Assembly: GCA_910579145.1 (NCBI GenBank)
Contig: CAJTTQ010000003.1
Coordinates: 11,448 to 75,373 of the forward strand
DNA from: an uncultured Eubacterium sp.
Lineage (GTDB): Bacteria > Bacillota > Clostridia > Lachnospirales > Lachnospiraceae
Reading direction: 5' to 3'
Length of the DNA stretch: 63,926 bases
In this document: positions 16,363-23,616 of the stretch, piece after piece
Position numbering within the stretch: position 1 is the stretch's first letter
How the letters are laid out: every line of letters begins with the position of its first letter
Translations under genes and position numbers: made by a program
The notes under the pieces: generated by a model
The model's input: only the letters and a program-made list of their open reading frames with translations
What the model was told of the DNA's origin: nothing
The model's database searches: none

Positions 16363-17409
16363 ATGGCAAATTTTGACGATTTACAGGGTGCAGTAGCACA
16401 GTTTGGGGCAGGAAACAAGGTTATCTATGATGATATTGGTATGCCGTCTATTATGGTAGGCGTTCCCAAGATGAAGTATTCCGACATTATCACGGGCGGT
16501 ACGGAGGAAGTGTTACCGTTTTTCATTGTGGACGGCGAGGAAAAGGAAGCTATCTATGTTTCCAAGTTTGCTAATATTGTGGAGAATGACCGGGCGTATT
16601 CCTTGGGTATGAAGTTGCCGAGGAATTACATCACTTTCGACCAGGCGGTAGCAGCCTGCAAGGCAAAGGGCAACGGTTGGCATTTGAACCAGACGGGCAT
16701 TTTTGCCGTGCTTAATCTGTTATCGCAGAAAATGGGGACCGTACCGCACGGAAACACCAACTACGGAAAAGATTATTACCACGCCTACGAGCATGGAATA
16801 CAACCGCAGGGAGAAACGCAGAGGACGCTTACGGGCAGCGGTGGCCCTACATGGTATCACAATCACGATATGTCGGGCATTGCAGACCTTAACGGCTTGG
16901 TATGGGAATGGACCGGCGGATTCCGCCTTATGAACGGGGAAATTCAGATTATCCCCTACGGTAACTGTATGAAACTTGATTGTGATATGTCCGAGGACAG
17001 CACCCTTTGGAAAGCAATCATGCCTAACGGCTCATTGGTTGCACCGGGTACGGCAGGCACTTTGAAGATAGACCAAACGAGTGCAACCGCAGGAATCAGA
17101 ATCAACACAACGGTACAGTATCCGACAAGCGGGGATACATATAGGAATATTCCGTTTAAGACGCTTACGGCAGCAAGTGGGGTAACTATCCCGAAACTGT
17201 TAATAGCATTGGGGGTATTCCCGGACAGCGGAATTACAGGATATGGAAACGACAATATTTGGATGCGGAATCACGGCGAAAGGCTGCCTTTCCGGGGGTC
17301 GGGTTTCCGCAATGCGTCCAGTTCGGGACCGTCCGCCCTCGACTTGAGTGATCCCCGTTCCAGCTCTTACGACCTCGTGGGCTTCCGCTCCGCTTTTTGC
17401 GAACTGTAA
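16363..17409 (+). CDS. DGR target: variable tail-tip protein (C-type lectin/FGE-like fold)
   Basis: The protein has 348 residues and a strong AAGGAGG ribosome site. The C-terminal half shows formylglycine-generating-enzyme/C-type-lectin signatures (NGLVWEWTGGFRL near 183-195; a GFRSA motif at 340-344), the usual display scaffold of DGR target proteins. The last 39 codons are the variable repeat. Compared with the template, residues 310, 314, 316, 318, 320, 327, 329, 330, 334, 336 and 338 have changed. The N-terminal part (1-110) probably attaches to the baseplate. Position after the baseplate genes makes it a likely receptor-binding protein whose ligand specificity is diversified. Confidence 0.92.
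   Translation: MANFDDLQGAVAQFGAGNKVIYDDIGMPSIMVGVPKMKYSDIITGGTEEVLPFFIVDGEEKEAIYVSKFANIVENDRAYSLGMKLPRNYITFDQAVAACKAKGNGWHLNQTGIFAVLNLLSQKMGTVPHGNTNYGKDYYHAYEHGIQPQGETQRTLTGSGGPTWYHNHDMSGIADLNGLVWEWTGGFRLMNGEIQIIPYGNCMKLDCDMSEDSTLWKAIMPNGSLVAPGTAGTLKIDQTSATAGIRINTTVQYPTSGDTYRNIPFKTLTAASGVTIPKLLIALGVFPDSGITGYGNDNIWMRNHGERLPFRGSGFRNASSSGPSALDLSDPRSSSYDLVGFRSAFCEL
17282..17394 (+). repeat. DGR variable repeat (VR)
   Basis: This 113-bp segment at the 3' end of the target gene matches TR 17936-18048. There are 13 substitutions (8 to G, 3 to T, 2 to C), all at the 23 adenines of TR; the 90 non-adenine positions are identical. The last 19 bp (17376-17394, GC-rich, free of adenine in TR) are identical in both and fit the initiation-of-mutagenic-homing site. 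The copies diverge immediately after that. Confidence 0.97.
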
Positions 17410-17430
17410 ACTGAATACTGATAAACTGAT

Positions 17431-17452
17431 AGGGTGTGCGGTAGCACACCCT
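17431..17452 (+). other. hairpin/cruciform downstream of VR
   Basis: A perfect 9-bp inverted repeat, AGGGTGTGC/GCACACCCT, with a GGTA tetraloop begins 36 bp after the VR end and 21 bp after the target gene stop. In the Bordetella phage DGR a similar short hairpin at this place is needed for efficient target recognition. The same role is inferred here. A run of A rather than T follows, so it is not an obvious terminator. Confidence 0.75.
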
Positions 17453-17484
17453 TTGAAAAAATATATCAGCAAGGCAGGGGGAAC

Positions 17485-17901
17485 ATGGAAGAGAAGCAGG
17501 GAACGCAGGGGACCGGGACCAGCAACGGCAACGGGATTTTCCATATAAAAGAGAAAATCTACGAAATGATATTATACGGCAACCCTGCCTTAAAAGACTT
17601 TCCAAAGACTGAAAGGTATGTACTGGCAGGCAAAATAAGGGAATCAATGTATACGGCGTTGGAAATGGCGGTACGGCTTGAAAAGAAATACCACAAGAAA
17701 ACGACCTTGCAGGATTTGGATATTGAAATAGATGTATTAAGGAATCTGCTAAGGCTTGCGAAAGACCCGAACCTATACCCAAAACAAAAGCCTTGTTTGG
17801 ACTTCCATACTTGGGAAGTGTGGATTAAAAAGGTAAACGAAATCGGTTGTATGATTGGCGGTTATATGGAGTGGGTAAACAGCAGGGAAAAGCAGAAATA
17901 A
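17485..17901 (+). CDS. avd: DGR accessory variability determinant (Avd)
   Basis: This 138-residue protein starts at ATG 17485 after GCAGGGGGAAC. After a flexible, Gly/Thr-rich N-terminus (about 1-20) it is almost all helical: FHIKEKIYEMILYGNPALKD, FPKTERYVLAGKIRESMYTA, LEMAVRLEKKYHKKTTLQDL. This matches the four-helix-bundle Avd family, whose pentamer binds the DGR reverse transcriptase and template RNA. The C-terminus includes WIKKVNEIGCMIGGYMEW. It lies between VR and TR, the canonical position. Confidence 0.93.
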   Translation: MEEKQGTQGTGTSNGNGIFHIKEKIYEMILYGNPALKDFPKTERYVLAGKIRESMYTALEMAVRLEKKYHKKTTLQDLDIEIDVLRNLLRLAKDPNLYPKQKPCLDFHTWEVWIKKVNEIGCMIGGYMEWVNSREKQK

Positions 17902-17935
17902 AAATACATTGGGAAACAATCGCATTTGTATAGGT

Positions 17936-18048
17936 GGCTGCCTATCCGGGGGTCGAGTTTCAACAATACGTCCAATTCGGGACCGTCCGCCCTCAACTTG
18001 AATAATCCCCGTTCCAACTCTAACGACAACGTGGGCTTCCGCTCCGCT
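17936..18048 (+). repeat. DGR template repeat (TR)
   Basis: This non-coding 113-bp donor copy lies 34 bp after avd. It contains 23 adenines. In the VR reading frame nine of them-bearing codons are AAC or AAT, the codons that adenine mutagenesis can change most widely without producing stops. Its RNA is the template for mutagenic cDNA. The GC-rich end after the last AAC corresponds to the modified homing signal. Confidence 0.97.
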
Positions 18049-18269
18049 CTGCCCCTATGCCAAGAAGCCTTACGGTTACGACCGTAAGGACAGTGCAAAA
18101 AGGGTTAAAGGGGTTGTTTTCCATTCCCGGACATTCCGGGAAAAAGATTGTATTGCCGTAAAGACAGTTAGTAAGCGTAAGCCGAAAAGATTTATATTTG
18201 TCACGTCCGAAAGGGTTAAAAACTTAGTAGGTTTGTACGGCAAAATTTTATAAGAATCAGAGGTTGCAA
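18049..18269 (+). ncRNA. TR-RT spacer with two hairpins
   Basis: This 221-bp non-coding stretch lies between TR and the reverse transcriptase. It contains a perfect 9-bp stem with a 4-base loop at 18068-18089 (CCTTACGGT/ACCGTAAGG) and a 7-bp stem at 18124-18142 (TTCCCGG/CCGGGAA). In characterised DGRs this spacer is part of the template RNA and is required to prime cDNA synthesis. The same is inferred here; neither hairpin has a strong T tail. Confidence 0.7.
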
Positions 18270-19346
18270 ATGCACAGTATCAAAAATATCTATGAGAAAA
18301 TATACGATTTTGAAAATCTGCATAAGGCTTGGGAAAAGGCACGGAGGGGAAAGAGGTATAGGGAGGATGTATTGAGTTTCAACCGTAACTACGAAGAGCA
18401 TTTAATAGAGATTCAGAATCAGCTAATCTATGAAACGTATGAAGTGGGGAGATACCATAGTTTCTATGTGTTTGAGCCGAAAAAGCGGTTGATTATGTCC
18501 TTGCCGTTCAAAGACAGGATAGTACAATGGGCGATATATCAGCAGCTTTTCCCACTCTACGAGAAAACCTTTATTTCCGATTCCTACGCTTGCAGGCAGG
18601 GGAAAGGAACGCATAAGGCAGCCGACAAGTTACAGTATTGGCTACGGCAAACGGAAAGGAAGCCGGAGCGGTACTATTACCTCAAAATGGATATATCCAA
18701 GTATTTTTACAGGGTAGACCATGAGATACTATTAAAAATATTGGGCCGCCGGATAAAGGATAAAAGGTTGCTTAATCTGTTAGAGAAAATCATAAATTGC
18801 GAAACTACAAAATTTGGCTTGCCAATAGGAAAAGAGCCGGACGAAGTAGAGGTAGAGGACAGGTTAGGCAATAAGGGTATGCCGATAGGCAACCTTACCT
18901 CTCAAATGTTCGCAAATATCTACCTTAACGAGGTAGACCAGTACGCAAAGCATGAGTTGGGGTTGCATTACTACATACGGTATATGGACGACATTATTAT
19001 TTTACATCACGATAAAAAGTATCTTGCACAGGTTAAGGAGGATTTACGCATTTTCCTTGATGAAAACCTACGCTTGAATCTCAATAATAAAACGGCAATC
19101 AGACCTTGCAGCATGGGGATTGATTTTGTAGGATTCCGCATATGGGCCACGCACCGCCGATTAAAGAAGAAAACGGCGTTAAAAATCAAGCGGAGCATGA
19201 AACATTATGTAGAAAAGGTGGAAGCCGGGGAAGAGAGCAGGGAGAAAATGGAACGTGCGATAGCGTCATACCGGGGCATATTGTCACATTGCAACAGCTA
19301 CGGCATGAGGCAGAGCCTTAACCGTCTTTTTATCAGAAAGGAGTAG
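18270..19346 (+). CDS. DGR reverse transcriptase
   Basis: This 358-residue reverse transcriptase starts at ATG 18270 (AGAGG upstream); TTG 18264 is a weaker choice. It contains the DGR/group-II-type motif IGNLTSQMFANIYL (G207 to Q212 core) and the catalytic YMDD at 238-241. The C-terminal GIDFVGFRIW and thumb region are also present. No maturase, RNase H or endonuclease domain is visible, as expected for a DGR enzyme. It copies TR RNA into cDNA with mistakes at adenines, together with Avd. It is followed by lysis-region genes after 5 bases. Confidence 0.97.
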   Translation: MHSIKNIYEKIYDFENLHKAWEKARRGKRYREDVLSFNRNYEEHLIEIQNQLIYETYEVGRYHSFYVFEPKKRLIMSLPFKDRIVQWAIYQQLFPLYEKTFISDSYACRQGKGTHKAADKLQYWLRQTERKPERYYYLKMDISKYFYRVDHEILLKILGRRIKDKRLLNLLEKIINCETTKFGLPIGKEPDEVEVEDRLGNKGMPIGNLTSQMFANIYLNEVDQYAKHELGLHYYIRYMDDIIILHHDKKYLAQVKEDLRIFLDENLRLNLNNKTAIRPCSMGIDFVGFRIWATHRRLKKKTALKIKRSMKHYVEKVEAGEESREKMERAIASYRGILSHCNSYGMRQSLNRLFIRKE

Positions 19347-19351
19347 CCGGG

Positions 19352-19663
19352 ATGTACATTGATTCATCAACAATAATAACCGTTGCGGGCGTATTGGGCG
19401 CTTTAATCACAATCGGGACCGTTGCATATAAGGTTGTCAAGTGGTTTCAGCAGCAGGATAAGCAGACAAAGGACATAGAGGAATTGAGAAAGCAGGACAA
19501 AGAAAACTTGAAACAGCTTAATGACGAAATGTGCCTGCTTACCTATGCCGTGCTTGCCTGCTTAAAGGGTCTGAAAGAGCAGGGGTGCAACGGCCCCGTG
19601 ACCGAAGCAATCGGGAAAGTGGAGAAACACATAAACCAAAAGGCACACGGGCAGGAGGATTAG
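19352..19663 (+). CDS. membrane-anchored coiled-coil phage protein
   Basis: This 103-residue protein has one N-terminal membrane helix (about 7-30, ITVAGVLGALITIGTVAYKV) and a charged coiled coil (about 32-62, QQQDKQTKDIEELRKQDKEN). It sits at the start of the lysis region directly after the reverse transcriptase. Size and layout recall XhlA-like holin-associated proteins. Function is inferred from place only. Confidence 0.6.
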   Translation: MYIDSSTIITVAGVLGALITIGTVAYKVVKWFQQQDKQTKDIEELRKQDKENLKQLNDEMCLLTYAVLACLKGLKEQGCNGPVTEAIGKVEKHINQKAHGQED

Positions 19664-19678
19664 GAGGGCGAAAACTGA

Positions 19679-20053
19679 ATGAAGTATATTTTGTGCGGAA
19701 TCCTTGGCGTTGTCCTTGGATTCCTTATATTTTATCTGTTATTTAGGATTGCCAACAGGAAACAGCTTTTTAAAAGGGAATCGGCAAAGAAAAGAGGAAA
19801 GCCGACCTTTACAAAGGTTGTATTGGTGGCAGTCCTTTTTACTTACTTTGTGGGTCTGTATATCGGTATCAGAGTGACGCTTATAGACTACTCACAATTC
19901 GGGGTACTTGCCACATACATAGCAACCCCGACAACTACGGTAATTGCCTTGTATTGTTGGAAAGCCAAGGCAGAAAACATTATTAAAATCAAGCAGGGAT
20001 ACCCGGAGGAAACAAAGGATATTTCCGTTGATTTAAACAATATCACGTTATAG
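19679..20053 (+). CDS. phage membrane protein, unknown
   Basis: This 124-residue protein has about three membrane helices (residues 3-24, 46-66 and 74-95), a basic loop (KRESAKKRGK) and a cytosolic acidic tail. It is in the lysis cassette before the amidase. It could be a second holin or antiholin; no specific family is recognised. Confidence 0.55.
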   Translation: MKYILCGILGVVLGFLIFYLLFRIANRKQLFKRESAKKRGKPTFTKVVLVAVLFTYFVGLYIGIRVTLIDYSQFGVLATYIATPTTTVIALYCWKAKAENIIKIKQGYPEETKDISVDLNNITL

Positions 20054-20065
20054 GAGGGTAACACC

Positions 20066-21121
20066 ATGAATATTAAGCAGAACATTGTAACCAAGAATCC
20101 GTGTTACACTTGCGGACGGACAATTACGGTAAAGGGCCTTATGATTCATTCCGTAGGTTGTCCGCAGCCGAGAGCGTCCGTATTTGCGAATAACTGGAAT
20201 AACGCAAACGCCAATGTATGCGTACACGCAGTATTACAGGCGGACGGAACGGTATTACAGTTGTTGCCGTGGAATCGCAGGGGGTGGCATTGCGGAAGCG
20301 GAAGCAACGGAAGCGGAAACAATACCCATATCGGCGTAGAAATGACAGAGCCGGACACGATTCAGTACACAGGCGGAAGCAGCTTTAAGGATTTAAACCC
20401 GGCAGCAACCAAGGATTTTGTAGCCAAGACGTACAGGACGGCGGTAGAGCTTTTCGCTTACCTCTGCAAGCAGTATAGCCTTGACCCGGAAAAGGACGGC
20501 GTTATTATTTCACATTCCGAGGGCCACAAAAGGGGGATTGCAAGCAACCACGGCGACGTAGAACATATTTGGAATAAGTACGGCTTGACTATGGCACAAT
20601 TCCGCAGGGATATTAAGAAAGCTATGGGAGGAAACGCAACGGCAGGCGGAACGGAACAGAACGCAGGAAACGCCCCTAAAAGCGTTTCAAAGGGCGATAC
20701 GGTAACATTCACAGGGGGACCGGTCTATAAGTCCTCTACGGCAGCACAGGCGACCGTAAACAAGGGCATAACAAGCAAGTGCGAAGTGACCGCCGTAAAC
20801 CTCAAAGGTACACACCCGTATCATTGCATATCGCAGGACGGGAAAGGCGTTTACGGTTGGGTCAATGCGGAATCTGTAAAAGAGGTATCCACGACCGCAG
20901 GAAACGCCCCTAAAAGCGTTTCAAAGGGCGATACGGTAACATTCATAGGGGGACCGGTCTACAAGTCCTCTACGGCAGCACAGGCAGCCACGACCAAAAA
21001 CGTATCAAGCCGTTGTGAGGTAACGGCAATCAATGAAAAGGGTACACACCCGTATCATTGCATATCGCAGGACGGAAAGGGCGTTTACGGTTGGGTTGAC
21101 AAGGCAAGCGTAAAGAAATAG
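20066..21121 (+). CDS. phage endolysin: N-acetylmuramoyl-L-alanine amidase with two SH3 repeats
   Basis: The 351-residue protein has an Amidase_2/PGRP catalytic domain at 1-190. H28 (LMIHSVG), H54 and the NHGDVEHIW segment (161-169) contain the likely zinc ligands; NTHIGVEM is also typical. Two SH3 modules (about 210-275 and 286-351) bind the cell wall. It cleaves the bond between muramic acid and the peptide at lysis. The SH3 DNA is nearly identical to that in the next gene and related to the module inside the tail hub. Confidence 0.9.
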   Translation: MNIKQNIVTKNPCYTCGRTITVKGLMIHSVGCPQPRASVFANNWNNANANVCVHAVLQADGTVLQLLPWNRRGWHCGSGSNGSGNNTHIGVEMTEPDTIQYTGGSSFKDLNPAATKDFVAKTYRTAVELFAYLCKQYSLDPEKDGVIISHSEGHKRGIASNHGDVEHIWNKYGLTMAQFRRDIKKAMGGNATAGGTEQNAGNAPKSVSKGDTVTFTGGPVYKSSTAAQATVNKGITSKCEVTAVNLKGTHPYHCISQDGKGVYGWVNAESVKEVSTTAGNAPKSVSKGDTVTFIGGPVYKSSTAAQAATTKNVSSRCEVTAINEKGTHPYHCISQDGKGVYGWVDKASVKK

Positions 21122-22268
21122 GAGGTACACAATGGCAGTTACGGCAGCACAGATTAAAAAAGTGGTAAAAGTAGCAAGCGGTATCATCTACGCACAGGAG
21201 GGCAATTACGGCAGCGTAAACCGAAACGACAATAAACACGGCATGAGTATAGGGAAATGCCAATGGAACGCATATTGGGGCCGTGCGTTGCCTTTATTGC
21301 AGGCGGTTGTAAATAAGGACCGGGACCAGGCAAAGGAGATATTGGGGGAATCCCTTTATAACGAGATTGCCGGAAGCAGCCCGAAAGCGTGGGATAAAAA
21401 AGAGAGGGAAGCCACCGAAGCGGAAGCAAAGGTAATTTCTGAATTGCTTACTACACCGCAGGGGAAAGAAATACAGGACGATTTGGCGGACACTGATATT
21501 ACGGTTTATGTCAAAAACGGCGTTAAGGTCGGCGTTACGTCTTTAAAGGCACTTGCCTATTATGCGGACTTGGAAAATCAAGGGGGAAGCGGTGCAAGCA
21601 AAAGGATAGCCACGACCGCAGGAAATGACCTTGGAGGGGTGGAAAAGGTAGGACTTGAAGAAATACACGCCTACGCTTTAAAAGATAGCGTAATGGGGCA
21701 GTATGCAAGCCGTAGGGGCAAGGTATACGAAGCTGTCAAAGCGTCCAATTTAAGCGATTTAAAAAAGGCAGACGATAAAAAGGACGCTGACAATCAAAAA
21801 CCCGCAGGAAACGGCACACAGAACGCCACAGGGGCATTACAGAAAGGCGATACAGTGACATTTATAGGCGGTGGCGTGTATGTATCCTCTACGGCAGCAC
21901 AGACAGCCAAGGAAAAGGACGTTGTAAGCGTATGCAAGGTAACGGCGGTAAACGCCAAAGGCACACACCCGTATCATTGCATATCGCAGGACGGAAAGGG
22001 CGTTTACGGTTGGGTCAATGCGGAATCTGTAAAAGAGGTATCCACGACCGCAGGAAACGCCCCTAAAAGCGTTTCAAAAGGGGATACGGTAACATTCACA
22101 GGGGGACCGGTCTACAAGTCCTCTACGGCAGCACAGGCAGCCGTACATAGGGAAGTAACAAGCGTTTGCAGAGTGACCGCCATAAATACCAAAGGCACAC
22201 ACCCGTATCATTGCATATCGCAGGACGGAAAAGGCGTTTACGGTTGGGTTGACAAGGCGGATGTAAAA
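20693..22268 (+). repeat. four near-identical SH3-coding repeats
   Basis: Four repeats of about 195-235 bp begin near 20693, 20921, 21841 and 22078. Each contains the block CACACCCGTATCATTGCATA (starting 20811, 21045, 21964 and 22198). Nucleotide identity across two different genes is very high in long blocks, which points to recent duplication or gene conversion. Confidence 0.85.
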
Positions 22269-22271
22269 TAG
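21132..22271 (+). CDS. second muralytic enzyme with two SH3 repeats
   Basis: This 379-residue protein has an N-terminal domain (1-210) with YAQEGNYGSVNRND then SIGKCQW. These features, including E23, suggest a lysozyme- or transglycosylase-like glycosidase. Two SH3 modules (about 237-300 and 316-379) almost repeat those of the amidase. It lies 10 bases after the amidase gene and before the holin. The exact glycosidase family is not certain. Having both an amidase and a glycan-cutting enzyme, each wall-anchored, is more than one virion release needs. Confidence 0.75.
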   Translation: MAVTAAQIKKVVKVASGIIYAQEGNYGSVNRNDNKHGMSIGKCQWNAYWGRALPLLQAVVNKDRDQAKEILGESLYNEIAGSSPKAWDKKEREATEAEAKVISELLTTPQGKEIQDDLADTDITVYVKNGVKVGVTSLKALAYYADLENQGGSGASKRIATTAGNDLGGVEKVGLEEIHAYALKDSVMGQYASRRGKVYEAVKASNLSDLKKADDKKDADNQKPAGNGTQNATGALQKGDTVTFIGGGVYVSSTAAQTAKEKDVVSVCKVTAVNAKGTHPYHCISQDGKGVYGWVNAESVKEVSTTAGNAPKSVSKGDTVTFTGGPVYKSSTAAQAAVHREVTSVCRVTAINTKGTHPYHCISQDGKGVYGWVDKADVK

Positions 22272-22285
22272 ACCGATTCGGACAC
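22271..22285 (+). repeat. GACCGATTCGGACAC repeat, non-coding copy 1
   Basis: A 15-bp motif found four times in the phage: 5628-5642 and 14490-14504 (inside genes, both encoding VTDSDT), 22271-22285 and 23951-23965 (non-coding). The two non-coding copies share further flanking bases on both sides and bracket the holin-regulator module. Confidence 0.7.
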
Positions 22286-22306
22286 AAAGACGGAGGATAG
22301 AAGAAT

Positions 22307-22615
22307 ATGAAGATTTTAGCGGAAAATTCAGTTTTGATTATCGGTATCTTGGGGGCGTTGGCGTTTGCCGTATCCCTCATTACGGAACTGTTAAAGGACT
22401 TGCCGGGGATTAAGAAAGTGCCGACAAAGGCGTTTGTTATCCTTATTTCCTTAATCGTGACCGTGGCAGCGTTGTTGATATACGTTGCCTATGCAAGCAT
22501 ACCGCTTTTGTGGTACTATGTGGCACTTGCGGTATTCGCAGCGTTTGTAGTGGCGTATATCTCAATGTATGGTTGGGATACATTCAAGGAATTAAAGGAC
22601 AGGTTTATAAAATAA
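22307..22615 (+). CDS. phage holin
   Basis: This 102-residue protein has three membrane helices (about 7-27, 43-65 and 67-88) and a charged C-terminus (WDTFKELKDRFIK). Size, topology and position after two lysins fit a holin that opens the membrane for the endolysins. A terminator follows. Confidence 0.75.
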   Translation: MKILAENSVLIIGILGALAFAVSLITELLKDLPGIKKVPTKAFVILISLIVTVAALLIYVAYASIPLLWYYVALAVFAAFVVAYISMYGWDTFKELKDRFIK

Positions 22616-22636
22616 GATACCGCAGGAAGAAAAAAT

Positions 22637-22670
22637 GCCCCCTTGGCTCTATGCCTTGGGGGTTGTTTTT
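22637..22670. terminator. late-operon terminator
   Basis: The stem CCCCC/GGGGG with an inner GGC/GCC pair (22637-22661) and a T-rich tail ends the late operon. It faces the converging gene at 22669-22974. Confidence 0.7.
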
Positions 22671-22974
22671 ATTTTAATTTTTCCACTTGGTCGGCGGTAA
22701 AAAGAAATGCCTTTGCAAGGTAATAATGGTTGTTGTCCGTTCCGTCCGTGTTTCCGTCCACGTCCTCATTTTTCTTTGCCTTGTTCGTGAATCTCCAAAG
22801 CCTTGTAGTAATCCGGGCGTGTTCTCCCTTTTTTACGGTGTATCCAAAACTTTTCCATGCTTGGAATGTGTGCAGAGGTATCATATGACCGCCTGCAAGT
22901 ATATTTTCGATTTGTTCCATTGTGTATAATCCGTTTGCTACCGCTTCACTGATAATAATATCTGTATTTGTCAT
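22669..22974 (-). CDS. small ArdC-N-like protein
   Basis: This 101-residue protein contains the pattern IPLHTFQAWKSFGYTVKKGE followed by HARITTRLWRF. That resembles the N-terminal single-strand DNA-binding domain of ArdC/LtrC-type antirestriction proteins, without the protease part. It is encoded opposite to the phage operon. Its promoter (TTGCAA, 17 bp, TATAAT on the minus strand) contains the palindromic operator, so it is probably controlled by the RHH protein at 23188. A role in protecting incoming phage DNA is plausible but inferred. Confidence 0.65.
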   Translation of the reverse strand: MTNTDIIISEAVANGLYTMEQIENILAGGHMIPLHTFQAWKSFGYTVKKGEHARITTRLWRFTNKAKKNEDVDGNTDGTDNNHYYLAKAFLFTADQVEKLK

Positions 22975-23019
22975 TTCCTTATTCCTCCATGTACTTTATT
23001 TTCCGTTCCTTATGAGTAT

Positions 23020-23048
23020 ATTATATACTTATATAAGTATATTTGCAA
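23020..23048 (-). promoter_or_regulatory. promoter of ArdC-like gene with operator 1
   Basis: On the minus strand: -35 TTGCAA (23043-23048), 17-bp spacer, -10 TATAAT (23020-23025). The spacer is filled by the perfect 18-bp palindrome TATACTTATATAAGTATA (23024-23041). Confidence 0.8.
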
Positions 23049-23067
23049 TCCCGGAAATGTTCACAAA

Positions 23068-23083
23068 ATACTTATATAAGTAC
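23068..23083. promoter_or_regulatory. operator 2
   Basis: ATACTTATATAAGTAC, one base from the 16-bp core palindrome. It lies 44 bp from operator 1, between the divergent promoters. Confidence 0.7.
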
Positions 23084-23106
23084 ATGGGGAATATTGTGCA
23101 TATTAT

Positions 23107-23139
23107 ATACTTGTATAAGTATAAAAAGTATGATACAAT
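23107..23139 (+). promoter_or_regulatory. RHH gene promoter with operator 3
   Basis: Operator ATACTTGTATAAGTAT (23107-23122) covers the -35 TTGTAT (23111-23116). A 17-bp spacer leads to -10 TACAAT (23134-23139). This arrangement suggests autoregulation of the gene at 23188. Confidence 0.7.
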
Positions 23140-23187
23140 TTCAGCAGGAAACTATAAACGGTCGGAGCGGACAGGAGGTATTGCGTA

Positions 23188-23400
23188 ATGGCAGAGGAAA
23201 AGGCAGGCGGAACGCCTGCGACTAGGGCAAAAAATAAATGGAATAAGAATAACTATGATTCTTTTCTACTTACTTCCATACCGAAAGGCAGGGCGGAAGA
23301 GTGGACGGAGATAGCCAAGGAATTAGGGTACAAGAGCCGGAATCAGATGATTGTTGCAGCAGTTGAGGAAAAAATAAAAAGGGAAAGGGGCGAGGGTTAG
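23188..23400 (+). CDS. ribbon-helix-helix repressor (Arc/CopG type)
   Basis: This 70-residue protein has a flexible N-terminus and then an RHH domain: strand NYDSFLLTSIPKG, helix AEEWTEIAKELG, helix SRNQMIVAAVEEKIKRE. RHH dimers bind short palindromes. Four copies of an 18-bp palindrome lie in or beside three promoters here, including its own, so it is the likely repressor. It starts after ACAGGAGGTATTGCGTA. Binding to these operators is inference. Confidence 0.8.
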   Translation: MAEEKAGGTPATRAKNKWNKNNYDSFLLTSIPKGRAEEWTEIAKELGYKSRNQMIVAAVEEKIKRERGEG

Positions 23401-23401
23401 G

Positions 23402-23575
23402 GTGTACGCTTATAAGGACGGCGTATATACTAATGATGATTGCAATATCCATAAAACGGTAAGATTCAAGCCGGAGATATTCAGAATCATAGAAGAAAGT
23501 CCGGGGAAGAATTTCACGGACAAGTTGCAAAAGATTGTTGAGGAATACGCCAAGAACAAAGAAAAAGTTTTGTAG
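23402..23575 (+). CDS. second small ribbon-helix-helix-like protein
   Basis: This 57-residue frame starts at GTG, directly after the first RHH gene. The core NIHKTVRFKPEIFRIIEESP, then KNFTDKLQKIVEEY, fits an RHH fold (one strand, two helices). It has no close ribosome site, so translation is probably coupled to the upstream gene. Two direct repeats TTTGTAGCACA at its 3' end may be its binding sites. Confidence 0.6.
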   Translation: MYAYKDGVYTNDDCNIHKTVRFKPEIFRIIEESPGKNFTDKLQKIVEEYAKNKEKVL

Positions 23576-23600
23576 CACATATTCAGGAATTTGTAGCACA
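23569..23600 (+). repeat. paired 11-bp direct repeats
   Basis: TTTGTAGCACA occurs at 23569-23579 and 23590-23600, 21 bp apart (two helical turns), just upstream of the promoter at 23617. This looks like a tandem regulator-binding site. Confidence 0.55.
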
Positions 23601-23616
23601 AAATCTATAAAAACCC

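Noticed and set aside
17431..17452. Terminator of the DGR target gene
   Set aside because: The stem is followed by TTTGAAAAA rather than a T run, and avd continues 33 bases later; the DGR hairpin role fits better.
18264..19346. Group II intron or retron instead of a DGR
   Set aside because: No intron domain V/VI fold, maturase or endonuclease domain, and no msr/msd; VR/TR and Avd are decisive.
22687..23225. Overlapping plus-strand frames between the holin and the RHH gene
   Set aside because: They run antisense to the ArdC-like gene and across the operator region; composition is that of AT-rich non-coding DNA.
23569..23600. Candidate CRISPR repeats
   Set aside because: Only two 11-bp copies, no spacer-repeat periodicity, no cas genes.
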